64,000 nt of DNA from Lujinxingia sediminis (GTDB taxonomy: Bacteria > Myxococcota_A > Bradymonadia > Bradymonadales > Bradymonadaceae). Where the stretch lies: NCBI RefSeq assembly GCF_004005565.1, contig NZ_SADD01000001.1, positions 744,001 through 808,000 of the forward strand, given 5' to 3'. The notes below the pieces were generated by a model. It had not been told where the DNA came from. It was given only the letters and a program-made list of their open reading frames with translations, and made no database searches. The translations under genes and the position numbers were made by a program. Positions 51,055 to 59,639 of the stretch are shown here, piece by piece. Numbering within the stretch: the first letter of the stretch is position 1; the number at the start of each line of letters is the position of its first letter.

Positions 51055-52440
51055 ATGATGCGACCCTTCGCACTTTCCCCTCGCCACCGACGCTTCGGCC
51101 GGAGTGCTTCAGCCCTCCTTGGGATCTGCCTGCTCTTGACGCCGCTCTACGCCAGCGCCCAGGACGCTCCCACTTCCGCCGACAGTGCCACCGAAGGTGA
51201 TCTTTCCGGCATTGAGGTCGAGGTCAGCGGCTCGGCCCGCCGCACCCTCCTCCCTGTCGCGGTCCCCGACACCCAGGCGCTGGCGGGCGCGGACAGTGCT
51301 ATCGCCGACGAGGTTGAGCAGACCCTGCGCCGCAATCTCGACCTCGCCGGCTACTTCCGCGTGCTCCCCGTCGACAGCTTCTTCTTCGACACCCACAATG
51401 AGGGCGTCGCCGCCGCCGACATCAACTTCTCCAACTGGATGAACGTCGGTGCCCAGGGGCTCGTTAAAAGCTCGGTGCGCGCCGAAGGCGATCAGATCGC
51501 CCTCGACCTGCGCCTCTTCTCCGTCGACCAGGGCCGTCAGATCTCCCTGAACTGGTCGGCCAGCACGCTCAGCCCCGACGACGTGCGAAAGGAAGTCAAC
51601 GCCTTCATCAATGCGGTCATTGAGCATTACACAGGCCAGCCCGGCTTCTTCGGATCGCGCATCGCGTACTCCCAGCGCACCCGCTCCGGTGCCAAGCACA
51701 TCTACGTGATGAACATCGATGGCAGCGGTGTGCAACGCATCACCCGCAACAACGCCATTAACCTGCTCCCCTCCTTCGGGCCCGGTGGAGCGATCTATTT
51801 CACGAGCTACCAGGACCAGAACCCCGACCTCTGGGTCTGGCGAGGCGGCCGCGTCTCCAAGCTCTCCAGCCGCAGCGGCCAGAATAGCGGCGCGGCCTTC
51901 TGCGGCGGGAAACTTGCTGTGACCCTCTCGCTGGGCGGCGACAACACCGACGTCTACCTCATCAGCCCCGAAGACGGCTCGGTCGTGCAGCGCCTCACCG
52001 ACCACTGGGCCATCGACGTCTCCCCGACCTGGAGTCCGGACTGCAGCCGAATCGCCTTCGTCTCCGGACGCTCCGGCGGTGCCCACATCTACGTGATGAA
52101 CGCCGACGGCACCGAGCAGCGCCGCCTCACCTTCCAGGGCACCTACAACACCACCCCGGAGTGGTCCCCACGCGGCGATCGCATCGTCTTTAGCGGCCGG
52201 GACGAACGCAATCACTACGACATCTTCAGTGTCGATATGCAGGGCAATATCGAACGCCTTACCCAGGACCAGGGTAATAACTTCGAGCCCAGCTACAGCC
52301 CCGACGGGCGTTATCTCGTCTTTACCAGCGACCGCGGAGGGCAGGGCAAGCGCCTCTGGCTGATGAGCGCCGACGGGCTTTTCCAGAAACTGCTTACCGA
52401 AGAGGGTTCGAGCTACGAGGAGGCCGCATGGGAACGTTAA
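51055..52440 (+). CDS. tolB: Tol-Pal periplasmic protein TolB
   Basis: TolB shuttles between TolA and Pal at the division site. This copy is about 461 residues with a signal peptide cut near YASAQDAP. An N-terminal alpha/beta domain (about 50-195) is followed by a six-bladed beta propeller made of WD40-like/PD40 blades with the repeat pattern 'SPD...IAF.S....HIYVMN.DG', for example at about 220-240 and 340-352. The start could be either of two adjacent ATGs (51055 or 51058); AAGGA lies just before. The gene overlaps pal by 13 bases. Confidence 0.95.
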   Translation: MMRPFALSPRHRRFGRSASALLGICLLLTPLYASAQDAPTSADSATEGDLSGIEVEVSGSARRTLLPVAVPDTQALAGADSAIADEVEQTLRRNLDLAGYFRVLPVDSFFFDTHNEGVAAADINFSNWMNVGAQGLVKSSVRAEGDQIALDLRLFSVDQGRQISLNWSASTLSPDDVRKEVNAFINAVIEHYTGQPGFFGSRIAYSQRTRSGAKHIYVMNIDGSGVQRITRNNAINLLPSFGPGGAIYFTSYQDQNPDLWVWRGGRVSKLSSRSGQNSGAAFCGGKLAVTLSLGGDNTDVYLISPEDGSVVQRLTDHWAIDVSPTWSPDCSRIAFVSGRSGGAHIYVMNADGTEQRRLTFQGTYNTTPEWSPRGDRIVFSGRDERNHYDIFSVDMQGNIERLTQDQGNNFEPSYSPDGRYLVFTSDRGGQGKRLWLMSADGLFQKLLTEEGSSYEEAAWER

Positions 52441-53159
52441 ACAAGTACCGCTTGAGCACCTGGTTTAAGACCCCGATGCTCGTGGCGTTGGCCATACTGC
52501 TCAGCGCCTGCCCCAAACCTCCCCAGGAGGCGCTTGATGCCGCTGAGGCCGCTGTGCTGGCTGCCGAAGGGCGTAAAGACTGCGCCGGTGAAAAGTTCGC
52601 CGCCGCCGAGGCTCTCCTCGAAGAGGCGCGCGCGCATGTCCAGGCTGAGGAGTACGAGGCGGCCGAACGCAAGGCCCGCGCTGCCGAGCGACTGGCCCGC
52701 GAGGCGCAACAGCAGGCCAATGAGACCTGGGAAGACTGTCAGCGTCGGCTGGAGGCAGCGCGCCGCGCTGCAGAAGGCGGCACTCAGACTCAGACCACCG
52801 AAACCGAGCCGGAGACTCCCGAGGAAGAACTCAAGCTCACCACGGTGCACTTCCCCTACAACAGCGCCGAGATCTCCGACGTCTCTCGTCAGGCCCTGGA
52901 AACCAACCTGCGCTGGCTGCGTCAAAACCCCGACGCCACCATTCTGCTCGAAGGCCATACTGACGAGCGTGGAACCTCGGAGTTCAACGTCGCGCTAGGG
53001 GAGCGCCGCGCGCGTTTTGTTCGCGACTTTCTCGTGCAACGCGGCATCAAGGCCGAGCGCCTCTCCACCCTCTCGTACGGGGAGGAGAAGCCATTAGCCT
53101 TCGGTCAGTCCGAAGATGACTTCGCCCGCAACCGTCGCGTGGAGTTTTTGCCTCGATGA
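52428..53159 (+). CDS. pal: Peptidoglycan-associated lipoprotein Pal
   Basis: A 243-residue outer-membrane lipoprotein with lipobox LLSAC (Cys28). A helical Ala/Glu-rich linker (about 35-120) includes a short Thr/Glu-rich hinge. The C-terminal OmpA-like domain (about 135-243) binds peptidoglycan: it has the LLEGHTDERGTSEFNVALGE-type motif with the Asp and Arg that hold diaminopimelate, and the final NRRVEF strand. The linker is longer than in E. coli Pal. It is coupled to both tolB (13-base overlap) and the next gene (4-base overlap). Confidence 0.96.
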   Translation: MGTLNKYRLSTWFKTPMLVALAILLSACPKPPQEALDAAEAAVLAAEGRKDCAGEKFAAAEALLEEARAHVQAEEYEAAERKARAAERLAREAQQQANETWEDCQRRLEAARRAAEGGTQTQTTETEPETPEEELKLTTVHFPYNSAEISDVSRQALETNLRWLRQNPDATILLEGHTDERGTSEFNVALGERRARFVRDFLVQRGIKAERLSTLSYGEEKPLAFGQSEDDFARNRRVEFLPR

Positions 53160-54070
53160 GCGCGCCTCATTTCAACGCCATCGTCGATCAGCTCGAAGCG
53201 CTCCTGGCATGCCCCACCTTCGTTGCGCTGGCGAGCTGGCAGGGGGAGTACGCCGTCGACCTCGACGAAGATGCGGGGCACCGCCTCGTGGCTCAGGTGC
53301 TTCGGCGCTTCCGTCAGGCGAACTTCCAGCAGGCGGCCCTGGTTATTGTGGCGCGTGGAGGCCACGTCGCCTTCGCCGAGACTCTGCTCCGTGCGCTTCG
53401 GCATCTTGATGTGGAGCTAAGCGTCGTGGTGCCTCACGAGGTCAGCGGTATGGCGAGCGTTCTCGCGCTGGGGGCGGGGCAGATAACCCTTCATCCGGCC
53501 GCCGGGCTCGGTGCTTGCGATCGGGGCCTGTGCGTGCTCGAACGTGTGCCATGGACAGCGAGTCTGCTGGACCATCTGCCCGACTTCGCCGACACCTCCA
53601 TCTTCGGAGAACAAGCCACCCGGGTATTGAGTACGATCGCCAACCAGCAGCGCTACCGCGCCGAGGTGCGTCTGGGGCTCGCTCGCCAGGTAAGCGCTCG
53701 CCAGATCAGCCCGGAGCTCGTCGCCGCGACCTCGCTGGAGCGGCTGGGAGAGGAGGGCGTCGCTGACCTCGGAGCGCTCACGCGTGCGGGGGCTCGTGTC
53801 CAGGTTGCCTCCCCGGAGCTCTCGACCTTGCTCGAACAGCTCCTCCTCGCTGCCCGAGACAACCACGGGCTTTTCGACACCCCGCGCGCGCGTTTTGAGC
53901 GATCCACGGACTGGGCCGATGAGGTGGAGTTCGCCCCGGCCGAGGACGTCGCCGGCGCGCTGCTGGCCAGCGCAGCGTTACGCGACCTCTATCTGCTCGA
54001 TACCGGAAGCCCCGACCCCGACTCCCCCCGCCTTCAGGGACGCTGGGTGAGGCCTCCAGGCACGCAATAG
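53156..54070 (+). CDS. ClpP/SDH-fold protein at the end of the Tol-Pal cluster
   Basis: A 304-residue protein without signal peptide, overlapping the pal stop by four bases. The middle part (about 60-125) resembles serine dehydrogenase proteinase/ClpP-fold proteins: a strand and glycine-rich turn (VIVARGGH), a helix, SVVVPHEVSGMASVLALGAGQI, then ITLHPAAGLGACD in place of the usual 'LGPID'. At the expected nucleophile position the order is S97-G-M-A-S101, so an active-site Ser is possible but displaced by one residue. It may be a peptidase or an inactive relative. Its role in the Tol system is unknown. Confidence 0.65.
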   Translation: MSAPHFNAIVDQLEALLACPTFVALASWQGEYAVDLDEDAGHRLVAQVLRRFRQANFQQAALVIVARGGHVAFAETLLRALRHLDVELSVVVPHEVSGMASVLALGAGQITLHPAAGLGACDRGLCVLERVPWTASLLDHLPDFADTSIFGEQATRVLSTIANQQRYRAEVRLGLARQVSARQISPELVAATSLERLGEEGVADLGALTRAGARVQVASPELSTLLEQLLLAARDNHGLFDTPRARFERSTDWADEVEFAPAEDVAGALLASAALRDLYLLDTGSPDPDSPRLQGRWVRPPGTQ

Positions 54071-54201
54071 GCAGTGTTTATCACGTAGCCTTCACCTTTT
54101 TGCTTGCGTATTCCCCGGCGAACCCGTAATTGTTTTTAACAAGCGGATGCAACCTGCCTCGCCCCTACGGGCACCCTCCTCACGAAAACTGAAGAATGTG
54201 C

Positions 54202-54230
54202 TTGCGGGTTGCACCAGTCTGCTCTACATA
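54202..54230 (+). promoter_or_regulatory. Candidate sigma-70-like promoter for tRNA-Leu
   Basis: TTGCGG (54202-54207) and TACATA (54225-54230) are 17 bp apart. This would place transcription start about 28 bp upstream of the tRNA. Matches are only moderate, but position and spacing are right, in the 194-bp gap after the SDH-fold gene. Confidence 0.45.
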
Positions 54231-54264
54231 ACAGCCCACTTCGTCCGACACGGACGCGAGGCTC

Positions 54265-54348
54265 GCCGGAGTGGCGGAATCGGTAGACGCGGCGGATTCA
54301 AAATCCGTTGATCGAGAGATCGTGCGGGTTCAAGTCCCGCCTCCGGTA
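54265..54348 (+). tRNA. tRNA-Leu (anticodon CAA)
   Basis: An 84-nt tRNA with a long variable arm (class II). The acceptor stem GCCGGAG pairs with CTCCGGT; the first pair is a G-U wobble. The anticodon loop TTCAAAA gives anticodon CAA, reading UUG codons. The D arm has the usual GGTAGACGC context and the T arm carries GGTTCAAGTCC. The 3' CCA is not encoded; A54348 is the discriminator. The gene stands alone, with a candidate promoter before it and a hairpin after. Confidence 0.97.
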
Positions 54349-54354
54349 TCATCA

Positions 54355-54392
54355 TAGAAGCCCCTCAACGCTCGCGCGTTGAGGGGCTTCTA
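54355..54392 (+). terminator. Hairpin after tRNA-Leu
   Basis: A perfect 17-bp stem (54355-54371 with 54376-54392), loop TCGC, starts six bases after the tRNA. No T-run follows, but it is the only plausible tRNA terminator. Confidence 0.75.
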
Positions 54393-54540
54393 CGTGTCTC
54401 GCACAAGGTCTGACCGGCACTTCGGCATCCTTTGGGCTCGCGACCTCTACGGGCACGGGCTTGCCTGGCATCGCCCGCGGTGGTAAGACCCTGAGTACTG
54501 CTGGAAGCAACGCCAAACTTGTATGGTCAAGGAGAGAGTT

Positions 54541-55014
54541 ATGTCGCACGTGCGTGGCGCGCTGTTTTCGTTGGTTGCCCTGACGGTCTTTATGGTGACC
54601 GCATCGGCTTCGGCCCAGAACTACAGCTTCCGTGATTGGAGCGACGTCAGCTCGGTTTGTCCCTCCTGCGATGCGGTTTCCGCCGACGTCCTGGAACTCA
54701 CCAGCGGGCGGGAAGTCCAGGGCAACGTCGTGGCCATCAACGCTGACTTCTATACCGTGGAGCGCTTCGGTGAGATTCGCACCGTGCCTGCTTCTCAGGT
54801 TAGCGCCGTGAGCTGGAAAGACGGCTCCCAGCCTGCAGGCATCGATGCGCTGGATCAGATCGTGCTCAAGAACGGCCACGTGCTCACCGGTGAGCTGGTC
54901 GTGGAGAACGACGCTCCGGCCTACATGCAGCTGCGCAGCGCCACCAACGACTCGACCTTCACCGTCTTCGCCTCGCAGGCGGCAGCGATCTACAAGGCAG
55001 GTCAGGCGCAATAA
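54541..55014 (+). CDS. Secreted protein with two small beta-barrel-like modules
   Basis: A 157-residue exported protein. An AAGGAGA ribosome-binding site precedes the ATG at 54541. The signal peptide is cut near ASASAQ. The mature part begins with a CPSC pair (Cys40/Cys43), then has two similar blocks: residues 50-92 (LTSGREVQGNVVAINADFYT) and 105-152 (LKNGHVLTGELVVENDAPAY). Each has the strand-turn-strand pattern 'G..V.G.V......Y.V', similar to Sm-like folds. I do not recognise the family. The gene is bounded by the tRNA hairpin and its own terminator, so it is a stand-alone unit. Confidence 0.8.
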   Translation: MSHVRGALFSLVALTVFMVTASASAQNYSFRDWSDVSSVCPSCDAVSADVLELTSGREVQGNVVAINADFYTVERFGEIRTVPASQVSAVSWKDGSQPAGIDALDQIVLKNGHVLTGELVVENDAPAYMQLRSATNDSTFTVFASQAAAIYKAGQAQ

Positions 55015-55051
55015 AGGTCTCGACCCTACGCTGCCAATACGTCGCGAAAAG

Positions 55052-55082
55052 GCCGCGTCCCTCTCAGGGGGCGCGGCTTTTT
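55052..55082. terminator. Rho-independent terminator
   Basis: A 10-bp GC stem (55052-55061 with 55068-55077, one G-T pair) is followed by TTTTT. It ends the secreted protein gene. The AAAA before the stem makes it usable for the convergent miaE unit too. Confidence 0.87.
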
Positions 55083-55109
55083 CGTTGGGCATCGTCGAGC
55101 GGATAAGGC

Positions 55110-55712
55110 TCAGAAGGAGTGCAGGCGAGGAGTCTCACCGCTGGCCCGCAGCGCCTCGACCTCAATGAGTGCCAGTTCTTGCAGCCGGGTTTTGACCTCC
55201 TCACGCGAGAAGTGATCCCGGGCCAGGTTGGTGTAGAGGGTGTAGTGCATCGCCTCGGTTTCAAAGAGCTCGCGGTAGAAAGCCGCGAGTTCCGGATCCT
55301 CGACGTTCTCACTGAGGATGGCAAAACGCTCACAGCTGCGCGCTTCGATCAGCCCGGCCACCAGGAGCTTATCCATAAACATCGAGGGCTCCTCCGAGCG
55401 CACCGCCTTCACCAGCTTTGAGGCGTAGGGAGCGGGCTCCAGCCGCACGAGCTCGACGCCGCGGGCTTCCAGCACGTCGAGCATCCGGGAGAAGTGGTCC
55501 ATCTCTTCCTGCACCACCGCACTGAGCTGACGAGCCAGACCCGCGCGTCCGGTGTAGCGAAAGATCATACTCAGCGCCGTTGACGCCGCGCGTTTCTCCA
55601 GGTGAGCGTGGTCGATGAGAATGATGTCGAGATGATCCTTCACCCGCTCATACCATCCATCATCGGTGGGCTGAGCAAGGTTGAGCATCTGTCGGGAGAG
55701 CGGGGCGTTCAT
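55110..55712 (-). CDS. miaE: tRNA-(ms2io6A37) hydroxylase MiaE
   Basis: MiaE is an oxygen-dependent diiron enzyme that hydroxylates the isopentenyl group of ms2i6A at position 37 of tRNA. The 200-residue length fits. The four-helix bundle shows carboxylate/His iron ligands in the family order: HAHLEKRAAS, EEMDHFSRML, EARSCERFAIL and ETEAMHYTLY. Its substrate tRNAs, which read codons starting with U, include the tRNA-Leu(CAA) encoded 800 bp away; this is a coincidence of interest, not evidence of coupling. It starts seven bases after the sppA stop and is probably co-transcribed with it. Confidence 0.93.
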   Translation of the reverse strand: MNAPLSRQMLNLAQPTDDGWYERVKDHLDIILIDHAHLEKRAASTALSMIFRYTGRAGLARQLSAVVQEEMDHFSRMLDVLEARGVELVRLEPAPYASKLVKAVRSEEPSMFMDKLLVAGLIEARSCERFAILSENVEDPELAAFYRELFETEAMHYTLYTNLARDHFSREEVKTRLQELALIEVEALRASGETPRLHSF

Positions 55713-55719
55713 AAGCGTC

Positions 55720-58287
55720 TCAATGAAGTTTCAAGGGGTGAGCGGGCAGCATCAGCGTCTGCCCTTGCTCGAAGTAAAGAGGCCACAGCGCCTGAGTTTC
55801 GATCGTCTCCAGAGAGCGCCGAAGGGCACCCTGAGGCAAATGGTCAAGAAAACGCGGGGCATTCGGGGCCGTATTCGCGTTGATGAAGGCTCGCAGCCAG
55901 GCGCCAAAGCCCTGCGGCGCGGGCAGCCCGCTCATGCCTCCGTAGGTCGTAACCTCGGCGCGGTCCGGGGTCAGCCCGGCAAGCTCCTCAGCGCGGCGCA
56001 CCGCGTCGAGAATACCGCCGATGGAGTCCACAAGTTTCGCCTCCTGCGCCGCCGTCCCTGTCCATACGCGCCCACGGGCCACCTTGTCGAGCTCATCGGC
56101 GCTCAGAGGGCGCCCGGCCGAGGCCTGCGTCAAGAAGAGCTGGTAGAGGTAGGTCATCGTCTCACTGACCCCTTCGAGTTCCTCCTCACTCCAGCCTCGC
56201 CACAGGGAGAAGACCCCGGCGCGCTCCCCGCGTTGAACCGGTGTCGAGGTCACGCCGAGCCGGTTGGCGAACGCTTCGAAATTGAACTTGCCGGCAAAGA
56301 TGCCGATCGAGCCGGTCAGGGTATTGGGGGTGGCGAAGATCTCATCGGCACCGGCCGCCACGTAATATCCGCCGCTGGCCGCCACGTTCCCCATCGAGGC
56401 GATGACCGGCTTGGTTCGTGCCAGCGCCCGCACCTCCCGGTAGATCAGGTCACTGGCAAGCGCGCTGCCCCCGGGGCTGTCGATACGCAGCACCACCGCC
56501 TTCACCCGATGGTCACTGGCGAGTTGTCGCAACGTGGCGTTGACGCTTGCGGCGCCCGTCATCACGCTGCCCCCTAGAGGGGAGCGACCTGAACCTCCGT
56601 CGATGATCGCGCCGTCGATGTAGACCACCGCGATCTCTGGACGAAGCCCCCAGGCCTCATCATGAATGGCCACCGGTCGGTAGCCTCGGTCGACCCGAAC
56701 CCTGGAGCCGAAGAGGTCGCGCATCCGCCCGGAAAGTTCATCATCGTAGACCAACGCATCGACAAGCCCCTGATCCAGCGCCTCATCCGGCAGCAACGGG
56801 GCGTTGTCGACGATCGACTTAAATGCATCGGGCTCAAGCCCTCGACGCAACGCGATGCGGCGAGTCAGTTCGTCGTAGATGGCCTCGACGTACTCGCCGG
56901 TTTGCTCCAGCGCCTCCTCCGAGGGTGTCGGGTTCACAAAGGCCTCCGGTGCCGACTTATACGCGCCGATGCGCACAAACTCCGCCTCCACTCCCAGGTT
57001 CTCCAGAAGTCCCTGGTAGCTGGTCAACTCGGCCTGGAGCCCGGTCGGGGCGTAGGGCGTGGCCGGAAGCATCCACACCTCCCGCGCCGCCGAGGCTGCA
57101 TAGATGCCGGCAGTTGTCGTCGAACTCATCAACGCCACACTGTGCTTGCCGGCCTCATGAAGTCGCTGGAAGCCCTGATGAAGTTCCCAGAGCTGGCCGT
57201 AACCCAGGTTGAAGTTTCCCACCCCCAGAATCACGCCCTCAACGGTGGGGTCGTTGGCCATGGCGTCGATGTTCTGCATCAGCTCCAGAAAACTTCGGGT
57301 CGAGGGACCTAAGAGCTGTGAGACGGCCTGCTCGGCGATCGAGTTATCAAGGTCCAGGCGCACCCAGCGCCGTGATGAGGCCACCACCGAGCGTCGTCGC
57401 TGGTTGCCCAGCCACACCCGACCGTTGAGCGCATTAAACGCCACATCGGCACTCTCGGCGTCTTTGCTCAGCAGGGCCGCCACCGAGGTTCCCAGAAGGC
57501 CCAGGCTCATCTCGGCACCGGTACTCATCGCGACCATGCGTGGCTCATACTCGCGTTCGGTATCCAGGGAGATCGCTCCGCGCGCAAAGAGGCGTAGCCC
57601 GGGAAAAACCTCACCCATCACCCGGGGCTCTACGGAGACAAGCCGCTCCCCGCGGACATGGTAGAGTTCGGTATCAAAGACCAGTCGCCCTTCAAAACCT
57701 CGCAGCGCCAGCCCCAGACCCAGGCGAGTGGGCAGCGCGCTGTCTTCTTGCAGATAGGCCGGCATAGCGTCGCGGACCATCATCCCCAGCCCCAGGTGCT
57801 CTCCCACCCGCCACTGCATACCTACGTCCAGCGTGGTCAGGTCGTTGAGGCGCTCGCTGCTGCGACTGCCGAACATGTTGATGCCCACCCCCACACTGAA
57901 AAAGCGCGGCACAGCGACGGCCGCTCCCAGGGTGTACTTGCGGTAGCTGCCAAGCTCCGGGCCAAGTTCCCGGCGTTTGAGCCACTGCACCTGGCCCCCC
58001 AGGCCCACATAACCATTGCCCAGCGCAAAGCTCGCTGCGTGACCCGAGCCCAGCACATCATCGAAGGTGTCCGAGGGAATGAAAAAGCGATAACCCAGCT
58101 CCGAGCCTCGTACGAAGCCCACCCCGGCCGGGTTGATCTCCAGGCTGGCGCTGTCGGCCTGAGTGGTCAGCGAGCTGTCCGGCACCGCAACGCCCTGGCT
58201 CGGGGAGGGTTGCGCAGCGAGTGAGGCGGGAAGTGTAAGTGCGAGGCTGGAAAGCAAGAGCGCGATGCGCTGGCGAGGGGAGATCAT
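55720..58287 (-). CDS. SppA-type signal peptide peptidase fused to a beta-barrel-like domain
   Basis: An 855-residue exported protein. After the signal peptide (cut near ASLAAQ), residues about 45-295 look like an outer-membrane beta barrel of the PorV/UPF0164 type: INPAGVGFVRGSELGYRFF opening, repeated aromatic-ended strands and many glycines. Residues about 305-820 are a tandem-domain SppA (67K type) serine peptidase. Lys444 in RIGAYKSAPEAF and Ser638 in GNVAASGGYYVAAGA match the Ser/Lys dyad, 194 residues apart as against about 200 in E. coli SppA. So SppA appears tethered to or embedded in the outer membrane, an unusual place for an enzyme known from the inner membrane. It is co-directional with miaE. 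Confidence 0.88.
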   Translation of the reverse strand: MISPRQRIALLLSSLALTLPASLAAQPSPSQGVAVPDSSLTTQADSASLEINPAGVGFVRGSELGYRFFIPSDTFDDVLGSGHAASFALGNGYVGLGGQVQWLKRRELGPELGSYRKYTLGAAVAVPRFFSVGVGINMFGSRSSERLNDLTTLDVGMQWRVGEHLGLGMMVRDAMPAYLQEDSALPTRLGLGLALRGFEGRLVFDTELYHVRGERLVSVEPRVMGEVFPGLRLFARGAISLDTEREYEPRMVAMSTGAEMSLGLLGTSVAALLSKDAESADVAFNALNGRVWLGNQRRRSVVASSRRWVRLDLDNSIAEQAVSQLLGPSTRSFLELMQNIDAMANDPTVEGVILGVGNFNLGYGQLWELHQGFQRLHEAGKHSVALMSSTTTAGIYAASAAREVWMLPATPYAPTGLQAELTSYQGLLENLGVEAEFVRIGAYKSAPEAFVNPTPSEEALEQTGEYVEAIYDELTRRIALRRGLEPDAFKSIVDNAPLLPDEALDQGLVDALVYDDELSGRMRDLFGSRVRVDRGYRPVAIHDEAWGLRPEIAVVYIDGAIIDGGSGRSPLGGSVMTGAASVNATLRQLASDHRVKAVVLRIDSPGGSALASDLIYREVRALARTKPVIASMGNVAASGGYYVAAGADEIFATPNTLTGSIGIFAGKFNFEAFANRLGVTSTPVQRGERAGVFSLWRGWSEEELEGVSETMTYLYQLFLTQASAGRPLSADELDKVARGRVWTGTAAQEAKLVDSIGGILDAVRRAEELAGLTPDRAEVTTYGGMSGLPAPQGFGAWLRAFINANTAPNAPRFLDHLPQGALRRSLETIETQALWPLYFEQGQTLMLPAHPLKLH

Positions 58288-58358
58288 AACGATGTTCCTT
58301 GCATCAAAACACGGGCAGCGACCCTCGCGCGCGCCTCACTGGGGGGCGCGCCGGGGCA

Positions 58359-59435
58359 TCAATTGAAATCAGCTTCTACACCGTCTTCCGGTACCGGAGC
58401 GGCCTCGGTCGGGGAGGCGGGCTGCGATGCGGGGTTTGCCCCTTGCTCCAGGTCCTCGGAGGTTTTGACGATGCGCATCACCTTATCAAAGAGGACCTTT
58501 GCTTCACCCTGGGTCATCGAAGTCGTCACGAAGATGTCGGAAGCCTGCTGGCGCACCGCCAGATTTTGCGCGGCAGGAGCAAGCCCAAACACGGTTACAA
58601 GCGGGTTGCTCAGCGCTTGTTGACGGGCTGCAGCGATCTCCTGGGCGGAGACTCGCGCGCGCTCATCGTCGCGCATCGTCATCACCATCGAGGCCAGCAC
58701 ACTGGCTTTCAGGCGGACACTCAGCGCCGCAAAACTCGCGTCGCCGGCCTCCCCCTGATAGTTCGGCTGGATCATCATGATCACCCCCGGCGCCTCTCCC
58801 AACTTGGCCAGTGCCCCCACAAAACGAGCGCCGAGCCGCTCTCCACGCTCCAGCCTCCCGAGCACCTCATCGCGGTAGGCTCGCTCTCCGGTGAGAACCA
58901 GTACGGCGTTCGGTGCCAGGGTAACGACATCGAGTTGCGAGGTGCGCACGCCGGCCCGCGCTCCCACGCTCAGGTCGACGGCATCGCTGGCGCGAGAGCG
59001 TACGCTCGTCAGCACGGAGGCCGCCTCAAAGTCGCCGCGCGCCGCCAGCGCCGACCCTCGCACTGAGCTCAAATCCAGATTAGAGGGATCCATGGGGTTG
59101 GCCATGCCGCTGAGCATCGCCAGGTTTAAGGGCGGGGTGTCCGAGAGGATCACTAGCTCCTCAAGATCCTCCTGAACCTCGATCTGAAGTGTCTCCTCCA
59201 CCGCCGCCAGGGCCGGGCCCACGGCCGGGTGTGAGCGCATCCACCCCAGCGCCGGGCCGAAGAATGGCGAGTCGCGCGTCTCATCGAAGTCCACCGCCAT
59301 CACCGCGTCGTGTCCTCCGGGAAGCGTCTCCAGAAGGTCGCCCATGGCCCGGGCCTCAAGCGTGGTGAGCAACACCAGCGCGCTCACGCCAAAGGTCACC
59401 GCCGATCGTATCAGCACAGATAAGTTCTTCTTCAT
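58359..59435 (-). CDS. Secreted hypothetical protein
   Basis: A 358-residue protein beginning MKKNLSVLIRSAVTFG with a signal peptide (cleavage probably near LEARA). The mature part has repeated ferredoxin-like alpha/beta stretches (GGHDAVMAVDFDETRDSPFF; APNAVLVLTGERAYRDEVL; GEAPGVIMMIQPNYQG) and a low-complexity Pro/Ser/Ala/Glu tail. I do not recognise the family. It lies 71 bp upstream of the SppA-barrel gene on the same strand and could be part of that unit. The ATG at 59435 is preferred over a GTG one codon earlier. The 204-bp gap 59436-59639 separates it from the divergent DUF1963 unit and must hold both promoters. Confidence 0.75.
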   Translation of the reverse strand: MKKNLSVLIRSAVTFGVSALVLLTTLEARAMGDLLETLPGGHDAVMAVDFDETRDSPFFGPALGWMRSHPAVGPALAAVEETLQIEVQEDLEELVILSDTPPLNLAMLSGMANPMDPSNLDLSSVRGSALAARGDFEAASVLTSVRSRASDAVDLSVGARAGVRTSQLDVVTLAPNAVLVLTGERAYRDEVLGRLERGERLGARFVGALAKLGEAPGVIMMIQPNYQGEAGDASFAALSVRLKASVLASMVMTMRDDERARVSAQEIAAARQQALSNPLVTVFGLAPAAQNLAVRQQASDIFVTTSMTQGEAKVLFDKVMRIVKTSEDLEQGANPASQPASPTEAAPVPEDGVEADFN

Positions 59436-59639
59436 CACGTGGCTCCCTGGTAGAGCGTCAGCCCCCGAGGTTTAAGAGGCAAACATGTCGCTGTCGCCTC
59501 ACACTAGGTCTGGCCGTTGGGGGTGTAAAGCCGTGGTGAGGGTTTGTCTGCAAGGACGAGGCAAGCGTAGGATGTCGGGGCATGGCTCCCTCCGCCAACA
59601 TCCCAACTTCGACACGCTTCACCTCACCGACGAGGCACC

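Noticed and set aside
54071-54400. Integrated element at the tRNA-Leu gene
   Set aside because: tRNA-Leu is a common integration site, but there is no integrase, direct repeat of the tRNA end or compositional change nearby.
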